Shown: piece after piece, positions 1 to 11,840 of the stretch
How positions within the stretch are numbered: position 1 is the stretch's first letter
Layout of the letters: each line of letters starts with the position of its first letter
Assembly: GCA_037962975.1 (NCBI GenBank)
Contig: CM075674.1
Span: forward strand, 85,886,501 to 85,950,500
Origin: Clitoria ternatea
Taxonomy: Eukaryota; Streptophyta; Magnoliopsida; Fabales; Fabaceae
DNA: 64,000 nt
Direction: 5' to 3'
Translations under genes and position numbers: made by a program
The notes under the pieces: model-generated
The model's input: the letters and a program-made list of their open reading frames with translations, nothing else
Databases searched by the model: none
What the model was told of the DNA's origin: nothing

Positions 1-1004
1 TTAAATTTTCAATCGGTTCAAATCACAAACACACACACGATCCTCAACCGATCGGTGTCCACATACATACATGTATACACATACATTCACAACTTTTATT
101 CGGCAACATCTCTATTATTTCTTAAGTCACACACACACACACAATCCTAAACCGATCAGTGTGTACATTCATACGTACATTCATACACATATTAACATAA
201 TTTTCAGTCAGCATCATCTCTTACCCGGTTCACAGTCATTCCAATGACTCGGACAATGTCCTATTCTAATTAATTATAACCCGAACACCCCTCTTATCTC
301 TGTTCCAGGCTTTAACAGTCGTTGGATTCACAGTTCCACCACCGTTCCAGCACCAGCCTCCTTAAGCGTCCCTCCAGTGTTCGTTCCACTACCTACGGGT
401 TTGGAACGTGAAACACGTTACGTCGCACCACGACTCACATGGTTAAAGGGCCACTTTAAGGCTCACAGCCAAGAGGAGTGGAGATCGGAACAGTACCCCT
501 CCACACATGGCCATTCGGTCTAGAAAGAAATAAAAGGGATGAGGTAACAATTTTAAACGGTTCAAAGGACTTACCTTGAAACCACTGTCACAACTATGTA
601 ATTATTTCAAGGTTTAATGCAAAAAGGGGCCTCCCTTCAAAGCTTTCAGCTCTCAACAATGGAGGAAGAAGAAGAAGAAAAGTAACAGATGAGGAAGAAG
701 AAACTTCACGTGAAAGAGAGTGAATGATTGCGCAAATGATTGAGGAAAGAGAAGGAAACCATTATTTAAACTCATGGCAACCGATTACCTTCTCAACTGG
801 TCACTTCCAACCGGTCACCTCTCCAACCGGTCATTTCTCCATTTCCTTTACAATTTCTTTAAAGGTTTTAATTAAACTTTTCTTCTTCTAATCACACCTT
901 TTATAATTAACCAATAATTCATAAAATTATCAAATAAATTCCTAAAAATAATTTTTAATATTTCCACTTCACAAAATTTTTCTATAAATATCCGAGATGT
1001 TACA
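1..1004 (-). repeat. 3' LTR of the chromovirus, partial
   Basis: Positions 1-1004 match about 7269-8294 nearly base for base. The inner end is TGTTACA at 998-1004, which reads TGTAACA in element orientation, the usual gypsy LTR start. The outer end lies left of the window, so its target duplication cannot be checked. Confidence 0.92.
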
Positions 1005-1016
1005 TCCACCCCCCTA
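1005..1016 (-). other. Polypurine tract of the chromovirus
   Basis: The sequence just inside the left LTR reads AGGGGGGTGGA on the minus strand, directly before the LTR start TGTAACATC. This is the expected place and composition for the plus-strand priming site. Confidence 0.8.
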
Positions 1017-1047
1017 AAAAGGGATTTCGTCCCCGTAATCAACGCTC

Positions 1048-4000
1048 TTACTGAAAAAGATTGGAGTACACCCTTCTCATGTCCGATTCCAATTCCCACG
1101 TGTAGGTTACCCCATTCAAATTCTGCCACTGCACCTTTACTAATGGCACCTCCTTGTTTCTTAATCGTTGGTCCGATACTCCTCAATACCGATCGGTGTA
1201 ACTTCCACCGTTAGGTCTTCCTTCAATTTGATAAAGTCACTCGGCACAATCATAGAGCCACACAGAATATATGCTCGGAGTTGTGACACATGAAACACAT
1301 TATGGATGTTAGTTAACGACTGGGGAAGATCCAGTCGGTAAGCAACATTATCGATTCTCTCCAATATTTGATACGGTCCAATGTATTTCAGATTAAGCTT
1401 GTGACTCTTCAATATCTGACCTACACCTTTAGTCGGTGAAACCTTCAGGAATACCCAGTCACCCTTCTGAAACTCAAGTGGTCTATACCGATTGTCATAG
1501 TAACTCTTCTGTCGGTCTTGGGCAATCTTTATTTTCTCTCAGATTAGAGCAACTTGTTCATTCATCTCCTGGATTAACTCGGGCCCCAAATGAATGGCTT
1601 CACCATTCTCATTCTAACACAATGGTGTACGACATCTCCGACCATATAGAGCTTCATACGGAGCCATTCCGATGCTACTATAATAGCTGTTGTTGTATGC
1701 AAACTCCACCAATGGCAAATATCTTTCCCATGAGCCACCCTGCTCCAATACACAGGCTCTCAGCATATCCTCAAGAGTCTGTATAGTCCATTTTGATTGA
1801 CCACCCGTCTGAGGATGATAAGCCGAACTCAGTCTCAGCTCAGTACCCAATTCCTGTTGCAGACTTCCCCAAAATCTAGAAGTGAATCAGGGATCTCGAT
1901 CGGAAATGATACTCAAAGGTACGCCATGCAATCGTACTATCTCTGTAACATATAACCTATCCAATCGGTCCAATGACCATTTCATGTTCATGGCCAAGAA
2001 GTGAGCACTCTTGGTCAATCGGTCTACAATCACCCAGATTGCATTACACCCGGATTGGGTACGAGGTAACCTAGATACAAAGTCCATGGTGATACTTTCC
2101 CACTTCCAAATTAGAATCTCCAGAGGTTGAAGTAAACCTGGGGGCCTCTAATGTTCAACCTTGCATTTCTGGCATATCACACAGGACTTCACATACTCGG
2201 TTATTGCCTTCTTCATGCCCAGCCACCAGAATTCCTTTTTCAAATCGTGGTACATCTTTGTAATACCGGGATGAATACTCAGAGAACTCCTGTGTGCTTC
2301 AGCTAGCACGGCTTGCCTGAAATCACTGTTTGCAGGCACCACCACTCGGTCTCGAAATCTCTAAATTCCATCCTTTCCTTGAGTCAATTCCATGTCCTTG
2401 CCTCTTGCTTGAGTATCAAGCAGTTCCAGCAACTCTTCGTTGTCCTTTTGGGCCACAGCTAAAGATTCCAAAAATTTGTTAGAGATCTTCAGCATTCCGA
2501 CTGTCATCCGGTTTGGAGTGTTCATAACTACTCCAATGTTCATATCCCAAAAGCTCTCCAACAGTTCTTGCTCTTTGCCCATCAAGAAAGCCGTGTGCAA
2601 TACTTTTCTACTTAGTGTATCGGCAACCACGTTTGCTTTGCCCGAGTGGTACCTCAAGTCGAAATCATAATCCTTTAGGTACTCCACCCATCTCCTTTGT
2701 CTCATGTTGAGTTCCTTCTGATCGAACAAATATTTCAAAATCTTGTGGTCACTAAACACCACAAACCGAGACCCATATAGATAATGGCGCCAAATCTTCA
2801 ACGCATATACCACTGCTACAAGCTCAAGGTCATGAGTCGGATAATTCTGTTCATGTGGCCTTAATTTCCTTGAAGCATAGGAAATCACTCGGTCGGCTTG
2901 CATAAGCACACATCCCAAACCAAACTTGGATGCATCGCAATACACTACAAATTCCTTTGTCACATCAGGCAGTGCAAGCACAGGGGCAGTCGTCAAACAC
3001 CGTTTAAGAGTCTGAAAACTCAATTTGCACTCTTCCGACCAAACAAATGGGTTCTCCTTTCTCGTTAACCGAGTCAAAGGAAGTGCTATCTGAGAAAACC
3101 CTTCAATGAAACGCCGATAGTACCCAGCTAATCCGAGGAAACTTCTAATCTTAGTTACCAACTTAGGCCTTTCCCAAGCCATAACCGCCTCAATCTTAGT
3201 CGGATCGACTGATACACCCTCTCGGGAAATCACATGTCCCAAGAATTGTACACTTTCTCGCCAGAAATCACATTTGAATAACTTAGCGTACAATTTCTTC
3301 TCTTGGAGTATCTACAGAACAACTTGAAGATGTTGAGCATGCTCCTCAACCGACTTCGAATACACCAGTATGTCATCGATGAATACTACCACAAACCGAT
3401 CCAAATATGATTGAAAAATCCAATTCATGTAGTCCATGAAGATAGCAGGAGCATTCGTCACTCCAAAGGGCATTACAACATACTCGAAGTGCCCATACCG
3501 AGTCCGAAAAGCCGTCTTGGGAATATCTTTCGACTTCACTCGTATTAGGTGATATCCCGACCTCAAGTCGATCCTAGAAAATACAACAGCGCCTCGCAAC
3601 TGATCCAACAAGTCGTCAATCCGTGGCAACGGATATTTATTCTTTACCGTCAGCTTATTCAACTGTCGGTAATCTATACACATCCTCATACTACCATCCT
3701 TCTTTTTCACCAACAGTACAGGAGCACCCCACGGTGAAGCACTCGGTCGGATAAAGCCCTTCTCAAGCATCTTATTCACTTGCTTTTTCACTTCGGTTAA
3801 TTCCACCAAAGACATCCTATAAGGCGCACGGGACACTGGCTCGGCCCCGGGAATCAAGTCAATTAAAAAATCAATCTCCCGACTGGGAGGCAACTCCGAA
3901 ATTTCTTCTGGGAATACATCAGGGAATTCACAGACTATCAGAATATCACTCGGCATAAGATTATACCGACCCTCCGATGTAAATAAAATAGCATAGGTGG

Positions 4001-5381
4001 CGGAGACATCACTCACCACTTTCTTTGTGTCGAATTCTTGAGAGAAGACGATAGTTTTCCGATAGCAGTCCACCATCACATGGTTAGCAGCTAACCAATC
4101 GAGACTTAGGATGACATCTAGGTTCTTCAATGGCATACAAATCAGATTCACTCAGAAAATATGATCTTCCACTTGCATCGGCAACTCCCCACACATAGTG
4201 GTTGCCTGGAAAGTGGAGCCAGTAGGAGTGGAGACACTAAGAGCGTTCTCCATTAACACAATTGGCAAACCAAGCCGTCATACACAGCTCTCGGAAATAA
4301 ATGAATGGGTCGCACCTGAGTCATAAATTACATCAACAAGATAGCCATGGATGAGGCACTTACCCTGTACCAAGTTGTCATCCCTTGCAGCTTCCAAGGC
4401 GTCAAAAGCAAATACCCGCCTGGTCATGACATTCTGGGTGCTACTGGATTGAGCATCTGCTCTCCCCGAGTGTTGGCCTCCACGACCAGCACCGTGTCTA
4501 CCTCCTCTCGGAACATTAGCACCCCGAGTCCCAGAAGTGTTGGCTCGGCTGCCATGCCTACTCGGTTGTTGCCTCTGTGGGCAATCGAGTCTAATGTGTC
4601 CCGGTTGTCCATATTGGAAACAAACAATCTGACTGGTTGGACAGTACTTTGCAATATGGCCTTCCTAGCCACAATTGTAGCACACACGGCTACCCGACTG
4701 GCTACCAGATCGGCTAGTAGAACTCCAACCAGACAAAGAAAAAGACGTAGCAGAAAACTTACTGCCACGAAAAGACTGACCCGTCTTCTTGAAGCTGAAT
4801 CCTCTTGCCTTCAGTTGTCTCTTATCTCTCGGCTGAAATGCCCTCTGTAGTTGTACTTCTTCAGTCAGCCTAGCCTTGTTTACCAGATTCAGATAATCCC
4901 GAATCTCCATCGGTACAATTACACTACGGAGTTCAATCCGTAATCCCGCCTCATATTTGGCACACTTGCTGCCCTCGGTTCCTTCCAATGAGAAAGGATG
5001 ATAGAAATCACACAACTCGTTAAATTTAGCAGTATACTCGGCCACTGACATTCGGCCATGTTCCAGTCTCAGAAATTCCAATTCCTTTCAGATTTTATAA
5101 TTATCCGGGAACCTCTTTCGGAAATTCGTCAATACTACCGGTTCACTTGCTGCCTTCATCTGAACCTTAGTCCGAGACCACCATATCCTAGCCTCGTCCT
5201 TCAATTGATAGGTTGCAAACTGAACCTTCTGCTCCTCCGAGCACTCGAAATACTCAAACGCTTGTTCAACTTCTCTGATCCAAATATAAGCCCCATCATA
5301 ATTGTTCCCTCCTTTATAGACAGAAGGATTCCTTTTCAGGAATTTATCAAGAGTGGGACCAGACTCGGTCCTACTCATCAA
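1048..5381 (-). pseudogene. Broken gag-pol of the chromovirus (gag, PR, RT, RNase H, IN, chromodomain)
   Basis: Gag begins near 5381 with the W-I-R-E-V-E-Q-A-F region typical of plant gag and continues to a zinc knuckle beginning CYNCG near 4665. Protease has a DSGATHSF motif near 4300. Reverse transcriptase (about 3312-4000) has FIDDILVYS as its catalytic box. RNase H (about 2660-3000) includes YCDASKFGLGCVL. Integrase follows: a zinc-binding part at 2148-2345, core pieces at 1887-2087 and 1614-1850, and a C-terminal part at 1161-1412. A chromodomain sits in another frame at about 1050-1150 and ends at a TAA at 1048-1050. Stops or frame changes break it near 5085, 4665, 4152, 3300, 2350, 2090-2147, 1850-1886, 1413-1613 and 1161. 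No full polyprotein can be made. Confidence 0.88.
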
Positions 5382-5666
5382 CTAAGAAAACTTTGAGATG
5401 AAGTCATATCCTCCACCAAAACTAGTCCTTTCGGCCATAAGGTATTTCTACAATGAACAAACACATCACCATTAATAACCAATGCTCTACCAAGGAGTCA
5501 GATATTTACCTCACATATATAAAGTACAACGCCACTGAAGTACCAAGGGAATGATGCCAAGCTGCACAAACAATCACAAACACAATGCAATAGAATGCAA
5601 ACACAGTCCAGTATAGGACTCACACAATCACTGGGTTCATCCATACACCCGGCTCTAGAAAGAACC

Positions 5667-5678
5667 GCTCTGATACCA
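5667..5678 (-). other. Primer binding site (initiator Met tRNA type)
   Basis: The minus strand reads TGGTATCAGAGC here, the standard plant primer site complementary to the 3' end of initiator methionine tRNA. It lies 2 bases inside the 5' LTR. Confidence 0.9.
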
Positions 5679-5680
5679 AC

Positions 5681-6417
5681 TGTGACGACCCGCGTTAATT
5701 TTCTCATTTTTCGCAATAGATTTTTCACGTTTGATAAAAATCCACTCGGGCTTAATATAAAATAACATTTACTTTTCTTAAATACATTCAAAATAGTAAA
5801 ATCATACTTAAAATAGCAATAACCGACTGAAACCGATCGAAAATAAATCCTTTAATAAAATAGTTAATTAGGAACAGCGGAAGGAGAAAAGCAATGACAG
5901 GAGTAATTCGCCTGAGCGAGAAGCGAGATTCTGATTAGCTTGGGCGAATGCTACACTTTAAACCTGAGTGGACAAAACTTACAAGAAAAGTCAACAAGTC
6001 GGGTTTCACTCGAAAATAAGTCCACTCGGTCATTTCTCACTCGGAAACGGCTTGACCTTCACTCAGAAAAGGTTCACTTATATCCACACTCAGAAACACT
6101 CTTATCTTTCTTCACTTGGAGTCTCAGCCATAGCTCACTCAAAGACACTCTAACCTTTCTACTCGAAAGTGGGTCTCTCGGTTATTCTTCACTCAGAAAG
6201 AAACGAGGAATACTCACGAGCGAAAATGGGCACCAAATCATTCGGCCCTTGCTCGGATAAAAATGAATCCACTAGGCTAGATTCGCTCGGTAATTGACTA
6301 TGCTACAACAAACACTCATGAAAATTAACACCAATCACATCATCACAAGGTCATATCCGATTCAAATTTTAATTCTACATACAGGCAACACATTGTAGCA
6401 TCAAACACTTGGAAAAC

Positions 6418-6458
<41 letters not shown>

Positions 6459-8294
6459 CACAATTCATTCAAATCACTCGGTGCCTTGGCATCAATCCTC
6501 CGCTTGGCGCACCTTCATGGCTCCAACCTCTTCTCTGTCACTGGTTACTAAAATTGAAAACCACAGCAAGGGTGAGTGTTTAGCATCATAATTAATCTAG
6601 AACAGAATTTAAATAACAAAATACGAGTATAAACTCCGTCCGCTTCCTTTATTATCAAATTGCACATTTCACTCATTAATTAACTCACATTCGGTAATAC
6701 ACTCACACTCGGCAATCATAGCAATTATCACTCAGCCAATTTAGCAAATCACTTATTCAGCAAGTATAACAATTTACCACTCGATAAATATAACATATCA
6801 CTCGATAAATATATGAAATTACACTCTGCAAATACATCAAATCATACTCAGCAAATATTTCAATTCTCATTCGGCAATTATAACCAACTGCACTCGGTAA
6901 AATTATCAAATCATCAATTATCACCACTGACTCAGACAAAATTAACACAGTATCCAGATACTCAAAGGATCGGCCTTCAGCTGGGGGTCCTACTTGACAC
7001 CCCGTGAACCCTGCTTGGTTCACCGAGTCCTGCTTGACTCTCCACCTCGACCACTGGGTCCTGCTTGACCACTGGGTAGCTCAACTGGGCACAAAAGCCA
7101 CGGGAGCCGGAAATGAGGGGCAAAATATACCGTCGACCATCCCACACCACAATCATACATATTTTCACATTTTTCATCATAAGTGGCCATTAACATCACT
7201 CGGGCGACCTGCTTGTCAAGCCCAACATCACATTGCCATTAAACACTGATTGTCACAGTATCAAATATTTAAATTTTCAATCGGTTCAAATCACAAACAC
7301 ACACACGATCCTCAACCGATCGGTGTCCACATACATACATGCATACACATACATTCACAACTTTCATTCAGCAACATCTCTATTATTTCTTAAGTCACAC
7401 ACACACACACAATCCTAAACCGATCGGTGTGTACATTCATACGTATATTCATACACATATTCACATAATTTTCAGTCAGCATCATCTCTTACCCGGTTCA
7501 CAGTCATTCCAATGACTCGGACAATGTCCTATTCTAATTAACTATAACCCGAACACCCCCTTACCTCTGTTCCAAGCTTTAACAGTCGTTGGGTTCACAG
7601 TTCCACCACCGTTCCAGCACCAGCCTCCTTAAGCGTCCCTCCAGTGTTCGTTCCACTACCTACGGGTTTGGAACGTGAAACACGTTACGTCGCACCACCA
7701 CTCACGTGGTTAAAGGGCCACTTTAAGGCTCACAGCCAAGAGGAGTGGAGATCGGAACAGTACCCTTCCACACATGGCCATTCGGTCCAGAAAGAAATAA
7801 AAGGGATGAGGTAACAATTTTAAACGGTTCAAAGGACTTACCTTGAAACCACTGTCACAGCTATGTAATTATTTCAAGGTTTGATGCAAAAAGGGACCTC
7901 TCTTCAAAGCTTTCAGCTCTCAATAATGGAGGAAGAAGAAGAAGAAAAGTAACAGATGAGGAAGAAGAAACTTCACGTGAAAGAGAGTGAATGATTGCGC
8001 AAATGATTGAGGAAAGAGAAGGAAATCATTATTTAAACTCATGGCAACCGGTTACCTTCTCAACCGGTCACTTCCAACCGGTCACCTCTCCAACCGGTCA
8101 TTTCTCTATTTCCTTTACAATTTCTTTAAAGGTTTTAATTAAACTTTTCTTCTTCTAATCACAAAACTTTTCTTCTTCTAATCACACCTTTTATAATTAA
8201 CCAATAATTCATAAAATTATCAAATAAATTCCTAAAAACAATTTTTAATATTTCCACTTCACAAAATTTTTCTATAAATATCCGGGATGTTACA
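5681..8294 (-). repeat. 5' LTR of the chromovirus, complete (2,614 bp)
   Basis: It runs from TGTGACGACCC (5681) to TGTTACA (8294) on the plus strand, that is TG...CA, and abuts the primer site. It contains degenerate short repeats built around cactcgg/cactcag at 5990-6200 and 6660-6900, and an AT microsatellite. Against the left LTR it carries an extra copy of a 23-bp unit (aaacttttcttcttctaatc plus aca) at about 8145-8190. Confidence 0.9.
6419..6457. repeat. (AT)n microsatellite inside the LTR
   Basis: About 18 uninterrupted AT dinucleotides. The corresponding part of the other LTR lies outside the window, so it cannot be compared. Confidence 0.95.
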
Positions 8295-9452
8295 TTTTTC
8301 TCTCAAACTCTGTTAGATCATTTGGTTCTTTGTGGAAGTTGAATCTATTATGGGATCCCTCTCACGCTCATCGTTATATTATGAAGTAGCGGTATTTTTC
8401 CAATGGAAGGCTTCAACACACTTTAACTCTTGTATTTGCATTTGTAGCATTGTTACCCTTTTTATCTCACATTATAACAACCATAGTTGTTCTTTAAAAC
8501 ATCAATAGAAACTAAGCATCTTTAATATGTTTGATGTTCTTTCTCGAAATCTATATGGATGAAATTGTCACCTTTCAAAGAATAAATTATAAAGAATTCA
8601 TTAATTAAGATAGTTTATAATCTCCTAGTAAAAAAAGACGATATTTTTTCCTCCCTTTGTGTTCATTATATATCTTTTAGACGCCTCTCCTCACAATTTT
8701 TCATTTTGATATGATCCTAGCTTCTTGAAAGTAACTTTATGCAATATTACAATTGAAATATAAATGTAGATACTAGGTAGGGGTAAGTAGAGTTCTTAAT
8801 ATGTAAGGTTAAGATGGTTTGAAACAAAAATAAGGAAAAAAATAAAGTTTACAGAAAATAGGAATGAGATAGAGGGGTTCCTTAGGTATAAAAATATTAA
8901 GAAAAGTAAAGCGGCTTAAAATAGAGAAAAGTGGGAGTGCTAAAAGAGTCCCCCTAGAACTAGTTACTCGTATCGTGACGACATGATCCAGTCTAGGTAC
9001 AATTAATATTGACATACCAATTTATATAAATCAACAGAACACAAATCAAAATCATTATCCAAATTTAACAACAATAAACCAAATATAATATAATGAACCA
9101 AAATACAATATTAGCTTACCAATTTATAAAAAGTAATACAATGAAAAACCTAAATCATTATCACAATAAACCCTAAATCATTATAACAACAAACCAATTT
9201 CACATACGCAAATCAAGTGTATTCACTTATATGATGGTAGATTGACATGCCAAAACCAAATACAATATTTCATTGCAACATAATCAAATACAATAGTAAA
9301 AGAAAAATCAAAAATTGAATTTCATGTAGGATAGAATGTGACCTGAGCGTAGAGAACTAATGAATTGAATGACCGATAAAGCAGAGGGAGAATAAATGAA
9401 ACTCAAAACAAAAGAGAACAAAGTCATTGATTGAGAAACAAATAGAGGGAGG

Positions 9453-9500
<48 letters not shown>

Positions 9501-10094
9501 GAACCAAAGATAGGGGGCTAGAGAAGAAAAAACTTACATAAGCTCATGACATCAACGTCAACGATAGTGATGCACGGGCAATGATAACTAAGAAGGAGAA
9601 AATAGGTAGACTTTGGGGAAGTGACGGGAAAGAGGGTCATGGGTATTGATTTAGAAATTGTTTATTTAGAGACCAATGTAAATTAATGGATAAATTGGTC
9701 ACTATACATTAAATTTAATAATCATTGAAGATAAGTGGCTACTTGAAAAGTGACTAATGAAAAAGACACATACTCATATTGCATTTGGCGACAGAATAGG
9801 ATATCCATCACCTATATATTATAAATTTTATGACATGTAGTGAACGAGTAAGATATCAACAACATAAATTTAAAGTTTAATATTTTTCTTCATTGGATCA
9901 GTGACTAATTTGTATTTTAGTGACCGAGCAATACACCATTTGTTGAAAATCTTGTTTAGCATTTCTCAAGATTCCTCCTTAGTGACCAATTCGACTGTAA
10001 ATTCGATCGTAAGTTATCCTTAGTCTTAATTATTTTGTCATTTTTTATCAATGACCACCTATTTTCAATTGCTTATTTCAATCGCAACTTTGCA
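8295..10094. other. Intergenic spacer with a GA microsatellite
   Basis: No coding region is supported here. There is a (GA)n run at about 9459-9497 inside purine-rich DNA. From about 9680 on, short gtgaccaat/gtgactaat motifs recur and belong to the possible CACTA remnant. Short open frames look random. Confidence 0.7.
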
Positions 10095-10106
10095 TTTCTA
10101 GTAGTG
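9680..10106. mobile_element. Possible CACTA-type transposon remnant (one end only)
   Basis: The right edge at 10095-10106 reads CACTACTAGAAA on the minus strand, which matches the usual start of plant CACTA (En/Spm) elements. The preceding 400 bp contains several gtgac(c/t)aat motifs resembling subterminal repeats. I found no matching left end or transposase, so only a remnant can be claimed. Confidence 0.4.
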
Positions 10107-11199
10107 AAGTAGGGTTTTTAACTTACTTTCTCAAACTCCATTGGTTAGGATTTTCGAGTTCCCTACTAGACTCTTCCAAACAAAGTCTTTGACATATGAG
10201 ACTGATAAATGATTAATCGAGTTTCAACTTTAAAGATATTCTTTTGGTGGATTAAGCCTTTACTGATCTTATTTTCATGGGAAAAGAATAGCTAATGACA
10301 AAGTTTTAAGAGATTTTAAATACAACACACATTGGTGTATATATACCGATAAGATTGTATGTTCTGATAGTATAAAATGTCAGTTATAAATCTGGTAGTT
10401 ATATTTTGTATATGGTATGTACTATGTAACAATTGTACCAACTCCTTACTTTTCAGTTACACGTCCATTCAAAATCACAGTGCACGCAAAAGCTATATAG
10501 ATCGTTAATAAATATTGAAATTCCATAAAAGAATTCATGACCACAAAAATAGCAAACCTCATATACTTACTCGTGAACACTTTGAATAGGCAAAAAGACT
10601 TGCCGCGTTCATTATTTGATCAGTTCCATATGCTTTGCCCAATCTCACACACGAAGATATATACATAAAGTTCTTCTGCCCAATATTTTTCTTTTCAAGT
10701 TTTTATACTTTCGATCAACTTCCTTTCAAAATTTCTTTCAAATCAAATTTGGGGACGGTTTTGAAACGTAAATTTAAGTTAATTTGAAGATAAACGGTGG
10801 CACGTGTATATGCATGCATCTGATCAATGTACTCTTTAATATCAAACAAAGTTTTAACTCTGCAGCATCATGATCAGATTTCCTTCATGCAAACCATAGC
10901 TAGCTAGCTCTCCAGGATAAGAAACAAAAATTAAATCAACACACACGACAAAATCTGTAAATGTTCGTCAGAGAACTTAGCATTGCAAACTACACATATC
11001 AATATGTAAAGACTTTTCATTAGGCATAGATCTACTTCAAAGCTTTATGGCTAGAACTAGCCCTAGCGATCTATCGTGCATACACACCATACATTTTTAT
11101 ATATAATATAATTTTTGGATAGTAACATTCAATATCATACTATCAAATATATGAGCCACACATATGTAGCTAGCTATATATAGCTCCATGTCAACACGT

Positions 11200-11688
11200 T
11201 TACCCATGGTTAGGTTTGCCCCTAGATGAGGGTAACTTATCATTTTCCTTGTTGCCAATATTGCCGCCGCCGCCGCCGTTGCCTCCACCATAGCCACCGC
11301 CACCAGAGTTACCCGAACCACTTCCAACCCCATAACCACCAGCATGAGCACCGCCACCACCGGTTCCATATCCATACCCAGATCCTGACCCGGACCCAGT
11401 GCCAAAACCATATCCATAGCCTCTAGCAAAACCTGTTGGAGACCGTCCTGACCCTGATCCATATCCATACCCGGTTCCAGGAGCGGAGCCCCATCCCCAA
11501 CTATAGTCATAATTTGCACCATGACCCGACCCACTTGCCCCTGTTGGGGTTTCAAACGGTGGTGCACCACCACTTGCCATGTCCAAACGGAGCTTTCTTC
11601 CTCCAGCTATGGCTGAAGTGATGATCAACAAGAAAAAAAAGAGAGCCAAGTGTTTGGGATTGGGAGTAGTGCAATTGGATGAGAACAT
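11200..11688 (-). CDS. Secreted glycine-rich protein (cell-wall GRP-like), 162 aa
   Basis: A single-exon host gene. Residues 1-29 look like a signal peptide: a polar start, then the hydrophobic run ALFFFLLIITSAIA, then a cut before GGRKLR. The mature part is a glycine-rich repeat region built from GSGSGYGYG and GGGGYGG motifs (about residues 45-145), with a short charged tail ending KPNHG. Glycine-rich proteins of this kind are known as wall or extracellular structural proteins, and that role is inferred here. The start is the first ATG after a TATA box about 140 bp upstream. Reading frames overlapping it on both strands come from the low-complexity repeat. The signal peptide and regular repeat argue for a real gene. 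Confidence 0.8.
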   Translation of the reverse strand: MFSSNCTTPNPKHLALFFFLLIITSAIAGGRKLRLDMASGGAPPFETPTGASGSGHGANYDYSWGWGSAPGTGYGYGSGSGRSPTGFARGYGYGFGTGSGSGSGYGYGTGGGGAHAGGYGVGSGSGNSGGGGYGGGNGGGGGNIGNKENDKLPSSRGKPNHG

Positions 11689-11830
11689 TTTGTGTTTGTT
11701 TTGTAAGATAGGGTATTATTATGTCGACTTTTTTATATTTATTTGAAATGGTATAGTTGGGGTAGAGAAAAAGTGGGATTATGTGATTCTTGTGAGGTTT
11801 GACGCGGGGGTGCATAGTGCATGAAAGTGG

Positions 11831-11840
11831 CTTATATAAT
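11831..11840 (-). promoter_or_regulatory. TATA box of the glycine-rich protein gene
   Basis: The minus strand reads ATTATATAAG, a good plant TATA box. Transcription would start near 11800, giving a 5' UTR of about 110 nt. A second A/T-rich TATA-like site lies at about 11730-11744 but is closer to the ATG than usual. Confidence 0.55.

Larger units (their letters stand above)
1..8294 (-). mobile_element. Ty3/gypsy chromovirus (Tekay/Del-like), left LTR truncated by window edge
   Basis: This is an LTR retrotransposon in minus orientation. The right (5') LTR at 5681-8294 is complete. The left (3') LTR is visible only from 1 to 1004, and the rest lies before the window. Internal order on the minus strand is primer binding site (5667-5678), gag, protease, reverse transcriptase, RNase H, integrase, chromodomain, polypurine tract (1005-1016). 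A chromodomain after integrase and an initiator-methionine-type primer site fit the chromovirus branch. The pol order PR-RT-RH-IN is that of Ty3/gypsy. The coding region is broken many times. By eye the two LTR copies differ at roughly 25-30 positions over about 1.0 kb, plus a 23-bp duplication, so this is not a recent insertion. The lineage name is inferred from domain order and LTR style. Confidence 0.9.
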
